From the NCBI GenBank assembly GCA_027627225.1, contig CM051038.1, forward strand, positions 47,020,843 to 47,084,842: a stretch of 64,000 bases of DNA, written 5' to 3'. This DNA is from Congeria kusceri. Its lineage: Eukaryota > Mollusca > Bivalvia > Myida > Dreissenidae. The notes beneath the pieces were generated by a model, which ran no database searches, was not told where the DNA came from, and saw only the letters and a list, made by a program, of their open reading frames with translations. The position numbers were made by a program, and so were the translations under genes. Shown piece after piece: positions 47,001 to 53,005 of the stretch (positions are counted from its first letter, which is position 1; every line of letters starts with the position of its first letter).

Positions 47001-48622
47001 ACCCGCACATCCGGGTAACTTAACTACCTAATTACTCACGCGTCATAAACACGGGCTTTATGCCTAACGCATGCGACTGTCCACACATCACTTTCTTTGA
47101 GAAATATTTACCCTCAGGCAATCAATTGGATGGGTAAATTCGTCACACTTAGTCAATTTTTGTCTGATTTTGGTCAATTTTTTTTCAAAATAAAGCTTAC
47201 ATTCTGAGGGGAATTTTAAGGCAAATATAGGGGAAAAATATATACTTTTTTAGCAGGGGAATGGGGCCGAATTTCGGCCCCAAATTGGCCCTAAAAAAAC
47301 ACTGCAGTCTGTGATAGAAATAGATTAGATTTGTGAATGGAATACATGAGATATTGTCATAAGACTCATATTGTTCATATTTATATGTTTATATTGATTT
47401 TGATGTATATTTTTATATTATATCATCCTGATTATACCTGAACAAACAGAAAAAGCAAAGCCAAACATATTCAAAAACAATGTTTTTTGTTTGTCAATAA
47501 TTGCTTTCATAAAACAATGAAGATAATTACATTTGCACCAGTAATTGGTACATACGTCATACATCAGTTACAAGGCTTCTTGACGTGATTCTGACTACAG
47601 CCTTCTTGAAAAAATGTGCATCTAGACATGACTGATTTAAATCTGGAACAAACATTACATTGCCATAAATTTATGCCTGATAAATTTAATCATCGCATGA
47701 AATAAGTTGCCTGTACACATGAAAGACCTAATGGGAAGCACTTAACTGCAGGCTATATAGATCGCTATAATGCCGGCCAAACCGGATGAATTAAATCTTA
47801 GCGCAGTTCTGCCATTCTATACATAGAGTACGCGTGACGTCACTGCTTCCGTTAGTTGCGAGAAGCGACACCTGGTGGACAAAATGCAGTTCTGCATTAT
47901 TAGTGTTAAACAAAACTCGGCCCGAATACTAAAGATGAAAAGGAGTATGTTTTTCACAAGTTTTAGAAGGCATTAGAAACTGCACAAAGGGTTGAAATGT
48001 TGTGAATTGCATTGGTTCAAATGTGAGCCTCCGAAACACAAACAATCCAGTTTCAGATCAGTTAAGAAGATAAAACATATTGAAATAATGTTATTTGCTA
48101 TATGTACATGGCATCACTTAAAATTTTAAAATCTGGTTAAATTGGGAGTCTTATTTATAAGACGTGCAACGAATTTAGTGATAGTTTTTATATAGGGTTA
48201 AATTCGTTGGAACAAATATTGCCCATATAAAAAGTAGCTAAATATTCGCCCAGCGCTAAAAAGTTATGCTAGTTTAATTGCACGAGAAACACACTGTTAC
48301 GTCATTATAAAAGTATCAATGCATTTATTTAAACACTTTTCATGCCTACACTAACCACAAAACTGGGCATTAACAAAATTTCGGAGTCTAGGCAAACTGC
48401 GTTCAGCCCGTTTAGCCTGGTGTCGTGATGGGCACACTGGCCCGCATTTAAATATTTCCGAGACCAAACACTCGACTAATAGTAATAACAGGCTTGTGCA
48501 CCGTGTTCATTATTTTACGTCGGAAGCTATCATTGGACTAAAAAACATACCCGTTTGATATTTTCTTTGCTTGATGGATGAAAGAACTTCTTTGTCATAT
48601 AATTATTAAAACCCTTCCCCAT
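19074..48622 (-). CDS. CIR1: CIR1, corepressor interacting with RBPJ (complete, 10 exons)
   Basis: CIR1 is a nuclear protein that links RBPJ/CBF1 (the Notch DNA-binding factor) to SAP30-HDAC corepressor complexes and is also associated with splicing speckles. I assembled ten exons, all with GT-AG introns and matching phases: 48551-48622, 41736-41830, 41061-41142, 36123-36187, 33144-33295, 32138-32241, 30488-30573, 26556-26689, 24268-24333, 19074-20068. They total 1851 nt, or 616 residues plus stop. Residues 1-55 form the CIR_N domain ([16 protein letters not shown], then [16 protein letters not shown]). [15 protein letters not shown] and [14 protein letters not shown] follow. A zinc knuckle uses C127, C130, H135 and C142. 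[20 protein letters not shown] precedes a Lys-rich stretch, and the final 331-codon exon is an Arg/Ser/Asp/Lys-rich tail. Human CIR1 is about 450 residues, so the tail is longer here. Introns hold most of the repeats listed between these positions. Confidence 0.94.
20341..20947. repeat. Tandem-core element with gggcataactctgtc units (CIR1 intron 9)
   Basis: Starts aacaagagctgtcagaggac and agcgctcgactattc, has three imperfect internal units with tacaaaacagagttatgggg, and ends cgaatagtcgagctaaaaaa. Start and end contain mutually complementary cgactattc and gaatagtcg. Pearl/HINE-like organisation (inference). Confidence 0.75.
20948..21412. other. Intron sequence, nothing seen
   Basis: AT-rich CIR1 intron 9 DNA with no recognisable feature. 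Confidence 0.4.
21413..21673. repeat. Palindromic MITE family P, copy 5
   Basis: Near full-length copy (261 bp), flanked on both sides by ATAT, consistent with a 4-bp target duplication. Confidence 0.87.
21989..23900. mobile_element. pogo/mariner-like element hosting a nested repeat
   Basis: Inverted ends: CAGTGGAAATGCATTATTGC with actacgaaaagacgggatt at the left; the right end is the complement of CAGTCAAAACGCTATACTAC with aaagacacgggactc. TA lies at 21987-21988 and 23901-23902. The middle is occupied by the unrelated tandem-core repeat at 22089-23323, so the original element was probably ~680 bp. No transposase frame. Confidence 0.65.
22089..23323. repeat. Tandem-core element, ~160-bp units (gttcacctgag type)
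   Basis: Starts aacaagagggccctaggacg and gttcacctgag, ends gtgctcaggtgagctac. It contains six to seven imperfect units with gaccccaggggcataatttg, gttacataccaaatatgaaa and tttaaagtcattttgctat. A CA/CG microsatellite (cacacacacgcacgcacgc) lies near 23238. Pearl/HINE-like. Confidence 0.8.
23915..24255 (-). mobile_element. TTAA-type element carrying a tRNA-like segment, copy 2 (truncated)
   Basis: Read on the minus strand from 24255, it starts AGGGACCTGTTCACAGATTG and is clearly homologous to the element at 38382: shared stretches include gattccaaaa, cattt(c)attgatgag-like sequence, and taatttggagtgtttctgtt. It ends in a degenerate tRNA-like segment (aatggcggaggggttaccgg ... gtttcgaaacc). The flank at the intact end is ttac rather than TTAA. 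The far terminus is missing. Confidence 0.75.
24268..24333 (-). CDS. CIR1: CIR1 exon 9
   Basis: 66 nt; encodes [20 protein letters not shown] then SS. Acceptor atatttag, donor gtgagt. Supported by phase and composition rather than strict conservation. The end of a TTAA-type element lies 12 bp beyond the donor boundary. Confidence 0.82.
24628..25742. repeat. 44-bp minisatellite in CIR1 intron 8, about 25 units
   Basis: Near-identical units of 44 bp: caaactcctctcttgctact, gttaacacatttattaccag, ttac/ttgc. Variation is confined to a few sites (ctcct/cgcct, tact/tgct/tagct, ttac/ttgc), indicating recent homogenisation. It lies between exons 8 and 9 of CIR1. Confidence 0.95.
25743..26278. other. 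Intron sequence, nothing seen
   Basis: AT-rich CIR1 intron 8; no exon, RNA gene or repeat recognised. Confidence 0.4.
26279..26510. mobile_element. Small inverted-repeat element (gggtcgg family), copy 1
   Basis: Left end aggcccctcccccccccaaa with gtttctggtctcctg, and right end cgaccagaaatgggactatt with ttttgggggggcc, are complementary. The interior carries agggtcggtaggtagggatt, shared with elements at 31559 and 35262. It lies 46 bp from CIR1 exon 8. Confidence 0.65.
26556..26689 (-). CDS. CIR1: CIR1 exon 8
   Basis: 134 nt; encodes [20 protein letters not shown] and a Lys/Ser basic tract ([11 protein letters not shown]), probably nuclear-localising. The acceptor ctatctag was chosen because it keeps the frame; the next AG would introduce a stop. 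Confidence 0.88.
26900..27022. repeat. Imperfect inverted repeat, ~48-bp arms
   Basis: agagaatacatggctggtgc...aaagtttatccgg pairs with ccggataaactttctcc-like...caccta­ccatgtattc on the other side of a ~25-bp loop. The half-related tttatccggtcaccc occurs at 27979, hinting at a longer broken element. Confidence 0.6.
27023..28439. other. Intron sequence, nothing firm
   Basis: AT-rich CIR1 intron 7. Paired fragments (tttatccggtcacc near 27979; tatccggatattgcgtacca near 28283) hint at decayed repeats, but no boundaries could be set. Confidence 0.4.
28440..29925. repeat. Tandem-core element with TGACCTTGACC motif, array 2
   Basis: Nine or so ~137-bp units of the same family as 16672-18110: gaccttgaccttgaccccac, atatgcaatcccaagcgagg, ctatgtatgaagtttcatta, gcgttctcaagttattgagc. 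The right end has gacagaccgaccatccgacc and acccccacttcttcgaaggg. The leader seen in array 1 is absent. Confidence 0.88.
30095..30246. repeat. Palindromic MITE family P, copy 6 (right half)
   Basis: Only the right half is present: from tttatgtttagaagagactt through the palindrome gattagcctgtgcggtttgc to the end cgacgcgcctc. Confidence 0.83.
30488..30573 (-). CDS. CIR1: CIR1 exon 7
   Basis: 86 nt; encodes [20 protein letters not shown] and AKQKKKLL, the conserved DPEVxFLKSL block. Acceptor tttctccag, donor gtatgt. Confidence 0.93.
30574..31558. other. Intron sequence, nothing seen
   Basis: CIR1 intron 6. Short paraphrases such as tggaagttttg repeat locally, but no element, exon or RNA gene was recognised. 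Confidence 0.4.
31559..31790. mobile_element. Small inverted-repeat element (gggtcgg family), copy 2
   Basis: Starts tttcaggttacatgccccc and tagtgtaggtaggtcgggat, and ends ggtaggtcggtaacctgaaa; ttcaggttac and gtaacctgaa are complementary. The core is shared with 26279 and 35262. Confidence 0.7.
32138..32241 (-). CDS. CIR1: CIR1 exon 6
   Basis: 104 nt; encodes [20 protein letters not shown] and [12 protein letters not shown], matching the ELIAEMRxxGFxLKxxxLG region of the human protein. Donor gtagtt. Confidence 0.92.
32348..32702 (+). mobile_element. CAGTG-end element (family C)
   Basis: Starts cagtgttattttttcacctt with gggggaaaggtggcggggtc and ends ttggccctaaaaaacacc. Copies at 17036, 33343, 44383, 58764, 61217 and 63562 share the same ends and interior (tgctacaaatgataacttag, tgcactaacttggtt). 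Confidence 0.8.
32803..33060. repeat. Palindromic MITE family P, copy 7
   Basis: Full-length 258-bp copy with GTGGCGCGTCGTGAGAAAAC ends, flanked on both sides by ATAT, a likely 4-bp target duplication. It lies 83 bp from CIR1 exon 5. Confidence 0.88.
33144..33295 (-). CDS. CIR1: CIR1 exon 5 (zinc knuckle)
   Basis: 152 nt; encodes [20 protein letters not shown] followed by the [16 protein letters not shown] zinc knuckle and PLFGKN. This is the most conserved part of CIR1 and identifies the gene. Donor gtaagc; acceptor attgtaaag. Confidence 0.95.
33343..33719 (-). mobile_element. CAGTG-end element (family C), reverse
   Basis: Begins cagtttttcagggccaattc and ends ggtgaaaaaaacactg; CCAAG lies on both sides (cccaag before, ccaagg after), a likely 5-bp target duplication. 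It is an opposite-strand neighbour of the copy at 32348, across CIR1 exon 5. Confidence 0.8.
33955..35190. repeat. Composite of tandem-core elements
   Basis: Element 1 starts aactagaattgtcacatgag. From 34199 a second begins aacaagaaatgtggaaattc and runs through the TGACCTTGACC-type units to gagcggaaacaaaaagttga near 34680. From about 34700, three ~150-bp units carry aatttagtggtttgtaacca and gatgctacacatgtatacca. The end is cccccctaaacttcatttgt with gggggcataatc. The order suggests the second element inserted into the first. Confidence 0.7.
35262..35452. mobile_element. Small inverted-repeat element (gggtcgg family), copy 3
   Basis: Starts tgtttcgggcaatggtccc and ends ggttgcccgaaaca; ends are complementary. 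The interior has ggtagggtcgggattg. An 18-base G run at 35401-35418 lies inside it and a 19-base G run follows at about 35473. Confidence 0.72.
35780..36102. repeat. Hairpin MITE family H, copy 2, with leader
   Basis: Hairpin 35919-36102 has ends ttaagaatcaaaatcattt and aaaatcgaaaattagttctt, with central gttctgatgc and catcagaactc. The leader from ~35780 matches that at 3590. It ends 20 bp from CIR1 exon 4. Confidence 0.75.
36123..36187 (-). CDS. CIR1: CIR1 exon 4
   Basis: 65 nt; encodes [20 protein letters not shown] and E. Donor gtaagt, acceptor ttatttcag. Matches the family's FEWQxxxxAPRE block; the RKYN insertion lengthens it slightly relative to human. Confidence 0.92.
36408..36701. mobile_element. 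AGATCT-end MITE (family A), copy 1
   Basis: Ends agggaaagatctaggatc and complement (ctagatctttccct), flanked by taatggt on both sides (7-8 bp duplication). The interior is tgttgacattttctaataat with ccagaggggcagca. No coding potential. Confidence 0.85.
37440..38213. repeat. Tandem-core element, ~147-bp units
   Basis: About five units of gtggtccttgtgctctgcac, ttcctctcattgtcctctat and ttcaatactaatggagttat. It ends tatgcccccaaaggtccttg with ggggcataaaaatcacagac, a small hairpin like the tails of related elements. In CIR1 intron 3. Confidence 0.85.
38382..38884 (+). mobile_element. TTAA-type element carrying a tRNA-like gene, copy 1 (complete)
   Basis: 503 bp between duplicated TTAA sites (38378-38381 and 38885-38888). 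Ends AGGGACCTGTTAACAAATTG and the complement of AGGGACTTGTTCACAGATTT. TTAA specificity is typical of piggyBac-like (and some other) cut-and-paste elements. It has no transposase frame. Unusually, its middle holds a tRNA-like sequence at 38672-38744, and the homologous copies at 23915 and 50640 have one in the same place. Confidence 0.85.
38672..38744 (+). tRNA. tRNA-like gene within a TTAA element (probably not a functional tRNA)
   Basis: Good internal polymerase III promoter boxes: A box tggccgagtgg and B box ggtttgaaccc, ending gggacca. The T arm (cccggg/ccccgg) pairs well, but the acceptor and anticodon stems have mismatches and the long variable arm expected for the Leu/Ser-like 5' half is missing. 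An anticodon loop cttttaa would read Lys(TTT). Could be a tRNA pseudogene domesticated as part of the element. Confidence 0.6.
39200..39332. repeat. Palindromic MITE family P, copy 8 (right half, degraded)
   Basis: Right half only: gaagagacttccatgaaaca, then ctgtcccggattagcctgtg with a shortened palindrome, ending cattaagccacaacacgtct. Confidence 0.8.
39333..40065. other. Intron sequence, nothing seen
   Basis: CIR1 intron 3; AT-rich without recognisable exon, RNA or tandem repeat. Confidence 0.4.
40066..40326. repeat. Palindromic MITE family P, copy 9
   Basis: Full-length 261-bp copy: gaggcgtgtcgagggaaatc at the left, cccaccacacgcctc at the right, both palindromes intact with a few substitutions. 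Confidence 0.87.
40346..40605. repeat. ~60-bp minisatellite, about four units
   Basis: Units contain tgccctttcaggcagaaagg, taacaattttaacttgccc and agacagatttgttcttgta. Each unit includes a short palindrome around tttcaggcagaaa. Confidence 0.88.
40672..40722. repeat. AGATCT-end MITE (family A), terminal fragment
   Basis: acgaagcagggtgcagcacc and ctgattctttccct match the right end of family A only. Confidence 0.65.
40727..41017 (-). mobile_element. tRNA-headed SINE (type A)
   Basis: On the minus strand it starts with a tRNA-like head (ggccggctagctcagttggt, B box gggttcgattccc), followed by cacataacttgtgtggggat, ttggtcatgaaattatttct and cctacctctgattca, ending aaaaatccaaacaaacaaac. The plus-strand copy at 52151 and the split copy at 50884 share all modules. 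It is within CIR1 intron 3 in the gene's sense orientation, 44 bp from exon 3. Confidence 0.88.
41061..41142 (-). CDS. CIR1: CIR1 exon 3
   Basis: 82 nt; encodes [20 protein letters not shown] then GLKKEKE, matching the conserved GDExxxxGLxFMYxAPPG block. Acceptor tattttag, donor gtattt. Confidence 0.93.
41324..41624 (-). mobile_element. AGATCT-end MITE (family A), copy 3, reverse
   Basis: Ends agggaaagatctagagcg and ctagatctttccct; the interior is the reverse complement of copy 1 (ccctgctgcccttctgggct near the left). In CIR1 intron 2. Confidence 0.85.
41736..41830 (-). CDS. CIR1: CIR1 exon 2
   Basis: 95 nt; encodes [18 protein letters not shown] and [11 protein letters not shown], the second half of the CIR_N domain, which is likely helical. 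Acceptor ctgcag, donor gtaaca. Confidence 0.93.
41978..42277 (+). mobile_element. AGATCT-end MITE (family A), copy 4
   Basis: Ends aggggaagatctaggatct and gctctagatctttctct, flanked by acaaca-like sequence on both sides. It lies head-to-head with copy 3 across CIR1 exon 2, so the exon is bracketed by two complementary ~300-bp elements. Confidence 0.85.
42278..43080. other. CIR1 intron 1, nothing firm
   Basis: A mirrored pair of fragments (ctatatccaatcccaaaattcccaat and attcccaattttacgggt) suggests a decayed inverted-repeat element at ~42330-42640. No gene seen. Confidence 0.4.
43081..44192. mobile_element. CAGGG-end nonautonomous element (family G), copy 1
   Basis: Ends CAGGGTTGTCATTAAGAGCC and the complement of CAGGGTTGTCATTAAGATTT, flanked by TGGTTA on both sides (43075-43080, 44193-44198). 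The interior is homologous to the insertion at 62053-62837 (ctaattcattaatgctctat, gttttaacaggt, ttcaaattggaa). No transposase. The 6-bp target duplication would fit only some superfamilies, so I do not assign one. Confidence 0.75.
44613..47149. mobile_element. 2.5-kb insertion of unknown type
   Basis: This block interrupts a family C element. Its ends (tctaatgtttcgcccaagct; aattcgtcacac) are not inverted repeats, and ttat/ttag lies at both junctions. The right third (46560-46830) is rich in repeated motifs such as ttggtatgaa and cgaccc, resembling a retroelement LTR, but I found no gag or pol frame. It contains the small TA-flanked element at 45209-45668. Confidence 0.5.
45209..45668. mobile_element. 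TA-flanked MITE (CAGTCTCC ends)
   Basis: Ends CAGTCTCCGCGAAAGACCG and the complement of CAGTCTCCACGAAAGTCGTG, flanked by TA at both sides (45207-45208, 45669-45670). The 89-codon open frame inside lacks any recognisable similarity. Mariner/pogo-like by target site (inference). Nested inside the 2.5-kb insertion. Confidence 0.75.
47305..48550. other. CIR1 intron 1, 3'-most part on + strand
   Basis: No repeat or exon recognised apart from CIR1 exon 1 at its right end. Confidence 0.4.
48551..48622 (-). CDS. CIR1: CIR1 exon 1
   Basis: This 24-codon exon starts [20 protein letters not shown] and ends at donor gtatgt in phase 0. It was missed by length-based ORF searching and was found by looking for the conserved MGKxFxNxMxKKxFHP start of the family. 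Confidence 0.92.
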
Positions 48623-49758
48623 GATTGCTGGTTAACTCTGTACACTGAAAAATAAAAGAATTTTTCCAAGTCGATGAATTTCGTTTTCCTTGCAGTCTAT
48701 GTCACAAAGACGCATGACCGTACAGCCTAAACCACACAGTACAGGTTACAAGCAACTAAACAAGAGCGAAGTGTGTTCTCGGCAGTCTGTTATATCTCTT
48801 ATAACGTGTTCACAAAGATTACAGATATACATTTACAAACAGAGTGCTTCGTGTATGTTTTGGCACCGCTTAATGTAACTGTGCAGTGCTGAATAAAGAA
48901 ACCCACATAATTTCGCGCGGCACCCTTGCTCATAGCGAACGGCAACGCATTAGACGGCGTTTGCGTTGCTTGTTTTTAATGCACCTATCAATATACATTT
49001 TTGTCTAAAGCCCCTCAGTGGGAGATGATATAGGGGTATCAAAGAAATGGCCCGTGGCCAATATTACCGGGGTATAAAATGCAACCAGTCTTTTTCCCGG
49101 GACCCGGAATCATTCGGCGTGTCAAATTCCCGCCTGTCGGAAGTTGCTTTCTGTCTTGGGTCCCGTATACGCCCGCCTAGGGGAAAATATTGACAGGTGC
49201 ATAAATACTGGCTTCGTACGATGCACATTAATTATTTGACTAAACATATTTTACACAATAAAAATAAAGAAAGTGTCATAAATAAATTCACACAACTTGG
49301 AAACTTGGCATTTTTCTTGTACTCGACGGAACGATCTCCTGCAAAACTAGTAACGTTATCAATCTTTCCAAATTGGGAAACCGCGTCGCAGTTGACCATT
49401 CACCTCAGCTCCTGAGCATAACATGTGACGCAATACCAAGCACGGCAATGTGATTCATTTAATATAATAATAAAATGGTTAGTGGATTACCGTAAGGAAA
49501 CTTTAATAGATAAAATGATAAAACTTTTTAAATCTTTTTTTTTTAAACGTTTTTCATACTTTTTCGGACACACGTGTAGGCAAAAACGGCTAAGAGACCT
49601 GTTCACAGATGGTCAAATTGACCATTTTTCATATTCAATAACAGATTCCACAAAGAAAAGAACATTATAATTTATTCTACCACGGCACGCGGCTTGTGGT
49701 GCATAGATAAAGAAGGAAAATAACTGTGGGTTATTCTGCAACAAATAATGGGCGGAGC
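48623..49758. other. CIR1 upstream region
   Basis: Candidate CIR1 promoter. It is locally richer in GC and CpG (gaacggcaacgcattagacg near 48937, ttcccgggacccggaatcat near 49095) but has no TATA box placed convincingly. No gene seen. Confidence 0.4.
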
Positions 49759-49769
49759 CTAATGTTTTG

Positions 49770-49964
49770 GTCGCGGTGACGTAGTGGATAAGGTGTCCGC
49801 CTAGCGATCGGGAGGTCCCGGGTTCGAACCTTACTGGGAGCGTTCTCAAGATCTCCCCCAAAGACACCAAGTACTGGTTCTACCCAGGAAACGGACTCGA
49901 GAGTGTCTCTATAAGCCATCGGCTTTCGATGCAATCGAGCTAAAATAAATAGGTTTAAACTAAA
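49770..49964 (+). mobile_element. tRNA-headed SINE (type C) with 11-bp target duplication
   Basis: The head has A box gtgacgtagtggataaggtg and B box gggttcgaacctt. The body is caagtactggttctacccag and gaaacggactcgagagtgtc, the tail aaataaataggtttaaacta. CTAATGTTTTG occurs at both junctions (49759-49769 and 49965-49975), which supports target-primed insertion by a LINE machinery. Confidence 0.9.
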
Positions 49965-50370
49965 CTAATGTTTTGAAAATAGTTCCGGAAATTCGAAGAA
50001 TTTGTTCCGTAAAATGCACGTGCTTAAAAGCGCGACAGCAAATTGTGACAAACAAATCATTTTCTGCATTATGTAGCACAATAAAACCACACTTGTACTA
50101 CACATTTCATACTTAAGTTCACAAAAACGTTTACGTTTTGTTAATATGCTTTTAATTTGTTCTTATCATATTTTCACTGTATTATATCGATAAGTATGAC
50201 GTCGATCGCTCAATGTTTATCAATAAAGCTTATGTCATTTTGAATTGTTATGAGATATTGACGTCACTGAAATGCACATGTGAATTCTCTTCACGGAAAT
50301 TGGGCGGAGTATTGATAAATATAGTTTTCATTCATAACCATTAAAAATACGAATTTTATATAAGATCGTG

Positions 50371-50556
50371 TTAGAATCGAAATAATTAACGGGTAACAGT
50401 TGGTTATTGCGGTAATAACCAACGGTTTGTCGTTCCGATGCTTGTTATCAAACCACTCGGGCTACCGCCCTTGTGGTTTAATTCCTACGCATCGGACTCC
50501 AAACAGTTGGTTATTACCGCAATAACCATCAGTTACCCGTCAATTATTTCTTAAAT
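50371..50556. repeat. Hairpin MITE family H, copy 3
   Basis: The arms ttagaatcgaaataattaac-gggtaacagttgg and ccaaacagttggttattacc... pair nearly perfectly over ~70 bp. The centre has gttccgatgc and gcatcggactc. The best-preserved copy of this hairpin. Confidence 0.82.
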
Positions 50557-50731
50557 AAACGAAATAACAATCCTGACACCGCCATAATATATATGGAAAA
50601 TATCTAGTCGTTTATAGATAAACATTGATTGAAATGCATACCATTATAAAGTGTTTGTAAAGCTCTTCGTTGGCATTTTGGAAAATACCCGTATCACTTA
50701 AAAATCGTAAAATTAAACGTCATTGATTGAA

Positions 50732-50802
50732 GTCCGACTGGCTTTGTGGTATGCGTAACAGACTTTTGCTCCAAAATATAGTAGGTTCGAGCCCCGGCCG
50801 AC
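50732..50802 (+). tRNA. tRNA-like segment of TTAA element copy 3 (degenerate)
   Basis: Starts gtccgactgg like the 38672 sequence, has a weak A box (tggctttgtgg) and a perfect B box (ggttcgagcc). The cloverleaf stems are largely lost; it is not a functional tRNA. Confidence 0.5.
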
Positions 50803-50883
50803 GAAAAACTTTTGACAATGTACTTCCATATTTCTCTTTATATATCTATAATATTTCGGGTTTGTTAATTAAGATGAACTTAG

Positions 50884-51443
50884 TTTGTTTGTTTGGTTAG
50901 ATTTTTCGCCGTTTTTAACAGTATTTCAGTCATGTGGGAGCAGTGGTCTAGTGGTAGGACGCTGGCTTTGAGATCGTGAGGTCCCTAGTTTGAATCCCGC
51001 CCAGACCACTGGAATTTTACTGGGCAAAAAATTTATCCCACGTATGCTCCTCTCCACCCAGGTGTATAAATGGGTACATGTGAAGGAAATAGCCAATGTG
51101 CCGTGGCTGCATTCTGCGCCGAGTGTTAACGGACGACTTATGACCCAGTGATCGGGGGGTAAATGTGAAAGTCGGCTGAAGATGTATATCAATATCAGAC
51201 TATAAACCTATCCTTAACCTTTTTTACCTTTAGTCATATCACGGCGGTCAGTTAACCTATTCACACTTTTCCTAGGCAAGCTTAGCCGATCTAAGCGGCT
51301 TACCAGTACTAAGTGCACATACTTATGCCAGTAACTGACAAATGCCCTGCTTGAATCAGAGGTAGGGGGAGAATGGCCGTAGAAATTATTTCATGACCAA
51401 TCCCCACACAAGTTATGTGGCCGGACTGGGGTTCGAACTCACT
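50884..51443 (-). mobile_element. tRNA-headed SINE (type A), reverse, split by SINE B
   Basis: On the minus strand: truncated head (gttcgaaccccagtccggcc), cacataacttgtgtggggat, cctacctctgattcaagcag, and tail aaaaatc-taaccaaacaaac. It is interrupted by the insert at 50934-51231. Confidence 0.82.
50934..51231 (+). mobile_element. tRNA-headed SINE (type B) inserted in SINE A
   Basis: The head is tgggagcagtggtctagtgg with aggacgctgg and B box gtttgaatcccgc. The body has ccacccaggtgtataaatgg and the tail aaccttttttaccttt. AGTCAT at 50928-50933 and 51232-51237 is the target duplication, made from SINE A sequence. Confidence 0.87.
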
Positions 51444-52150
51444 ATTTTGGAGTTAAGACATTTAATGACATTTATTGTTGTTGTTTTTTTAAATACGAAA
51501 ACTTGCGAATAAGTCCGTGTGAATCCACGTCTTATTGTGAAACGCAATGGTATTTATAGGAAGAAATTGCTCCCTGTGCATGTCCAAAGCCAATGGACCA
51601 TGGTTGACAAACTAAATATCATGTCGCCCATGGATCTAAAGTCCTTCGCTAATGTTTGCAGCCATCTAGCTTGTAAAATTAAATTATACATTACGACGTC
51701 ATTGAACGTGGTTTTCAGTGTCGAGTATTCAATTATACGTGTATATACACGTATAACGGTCTGTGCTTTAGAAAATTCTAACTTCAATGGATCAAATACA
51801 AAACCGTAGACATAATAATAAAATACCGATTTACATTCATTAATTATTCGTATCATTGATATTTTAGAAGACAGGTGACAGTACTGGAATGTACAAGAAC
51901 ATGTTTTAAATTTTGCTTCAACACAAATTCGAACATGTATAATGACACAGTATTCATGTTTAATAAAAACGTGCTTTATATCAAAAAGATTAAAAAGAAC
52001 AATTATTCAATTTTGCTGCAGCGAAACGAAATGATCATTTACTTATTTGTGACTGACAACGAAATTACTATGTTCTCCTTATTTATAAAAACAAACTGAC
52101 ACCTAAACGAATTACGTATAAAAGTAACTATTATACAGTAGATAGACACC

Positions 52151-52465
52151 GGGCCCGGCTAGCTCAGTTGGTAGAGCGCTGGGCTGTCAATCCGGGGATC
52201 GTGAGTGTGAGCCCCAGCCCGGCCAAATAACTTGTGTGGGGATTGGTCATGAAGTTACTTCTACGGCCATTCTCGTTCGTCCTACCTCTGATTCGAGTAG
52301 CGCAGTTGTCAGTTACTGGCATAGGTATGTACACTTAGTACTGGTAAACCGCTTAGATCGGCTTAGATCGGCTAAGCTTGCCCAGGAAAAGTGTAAGTAG
52401 GTTAACAGACCGCCATGATATGACGGAAATACTGTTAAAAAGGCTAAAAATCCAAACAAAACACA
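52151..52465 (+). mobile_element. tRNA-headed SINE (type A), full length
   Basis: The head cccggctagctcagttggta with gagcgctgggctgtcaatcc resembles a tRNA-Asp (GTC) but its B box is damaged. The body and tail match the copy at 40727. tagac-containing sequence lies at both junctions. Not a functional tRNA. Confidence 0.88.
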
Positions 52466-53005
52466 ATAATATATAGACCAATTTCGGTTTTCAACCAATA
52501 TTTATCCGGCAAACATGTGCTTCATTTGTGTATCGCCACTAAGGGTATGACGTCACATTTCGTTCTCATTGTTAAATAAATAAAAAAAGATCCTTAAATT
52601 TTATAAATATTCATGAAAATTGGATTATCAACTTGTGGCGGCAGTGGTCAAATCAGCGCAGCCGGGGAGACCACGTTATATCAGGAGTTTGGGTGAATCC
52701 ATAGCCAGACGAAATGGAATTCAGCCGCACTGACCAGACACGTACATACTTTGTTCCAAAAGGCCTAGTTTAATCCTTCTATATTTGATCCCCACCCAAA
52801 TCTGGGGTATTATACCCCTGTGTATTGGCACCCTACTGTGGTCACAGTGTGGTGAGATAATACACTGCGGCAGAGGTAGATATTTATTGAAACAGTGCAC
52901 AAAGCCATTGCTCGGTCAGCTGAGAGAACAGATTGTATATAATGATAAGGGATTTTATGGTGCACCAATACACTGAATGGAATACCCCATGGAGTGGCCA
53001 GACTG
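52466..53005. other. Intergenic, one weak inverted repeat
   Basis: cctgtgtattggcacc (52818) and ggtgcaccaatacact (52960) are complementary, indicating a small decayed inverted-repeat element. Nothing else seen. Confidence 0.4.

Larger units (their letters stand above)
44383..47304 (+). mobile_element. CAGTG-end element (family C), split by a 2.5-kb insertion
   Basis: Left part 44383-~44612 (cagtgttttttttcacctt...ccatctta) and right part ~47150-47304 (tcaatttttgtctgattttg...ggccctaaaaaaacactg) complete each other against intact copies. The intervening sequence must have inserted later. Confidence 0.78.
50600..51515 (+). mobile_element. TTAA-type element copy 3, broken and interrupted
   Basis: Recognised by ttataaagtgtttgtaaagc, the tRNA-like segment at 50732-50802, and a right end aaatacgaaaacttgcgaat with aagtcc matching the right end of the 38382 copy (aaattcgaaaatctgtgaac). 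Its left terminus was not found. The middle was later invaded by SINE A, itself invaded by SINE B. Confidence 0.6.

Noticed and set aside
52152..52225. A tRNA-Asp gene
   Set aside because: The sequence is the head of a repeated ~310-bp element with the same tail at 40727 and 50884, and its B box and stems are damaged; it is a SINE.
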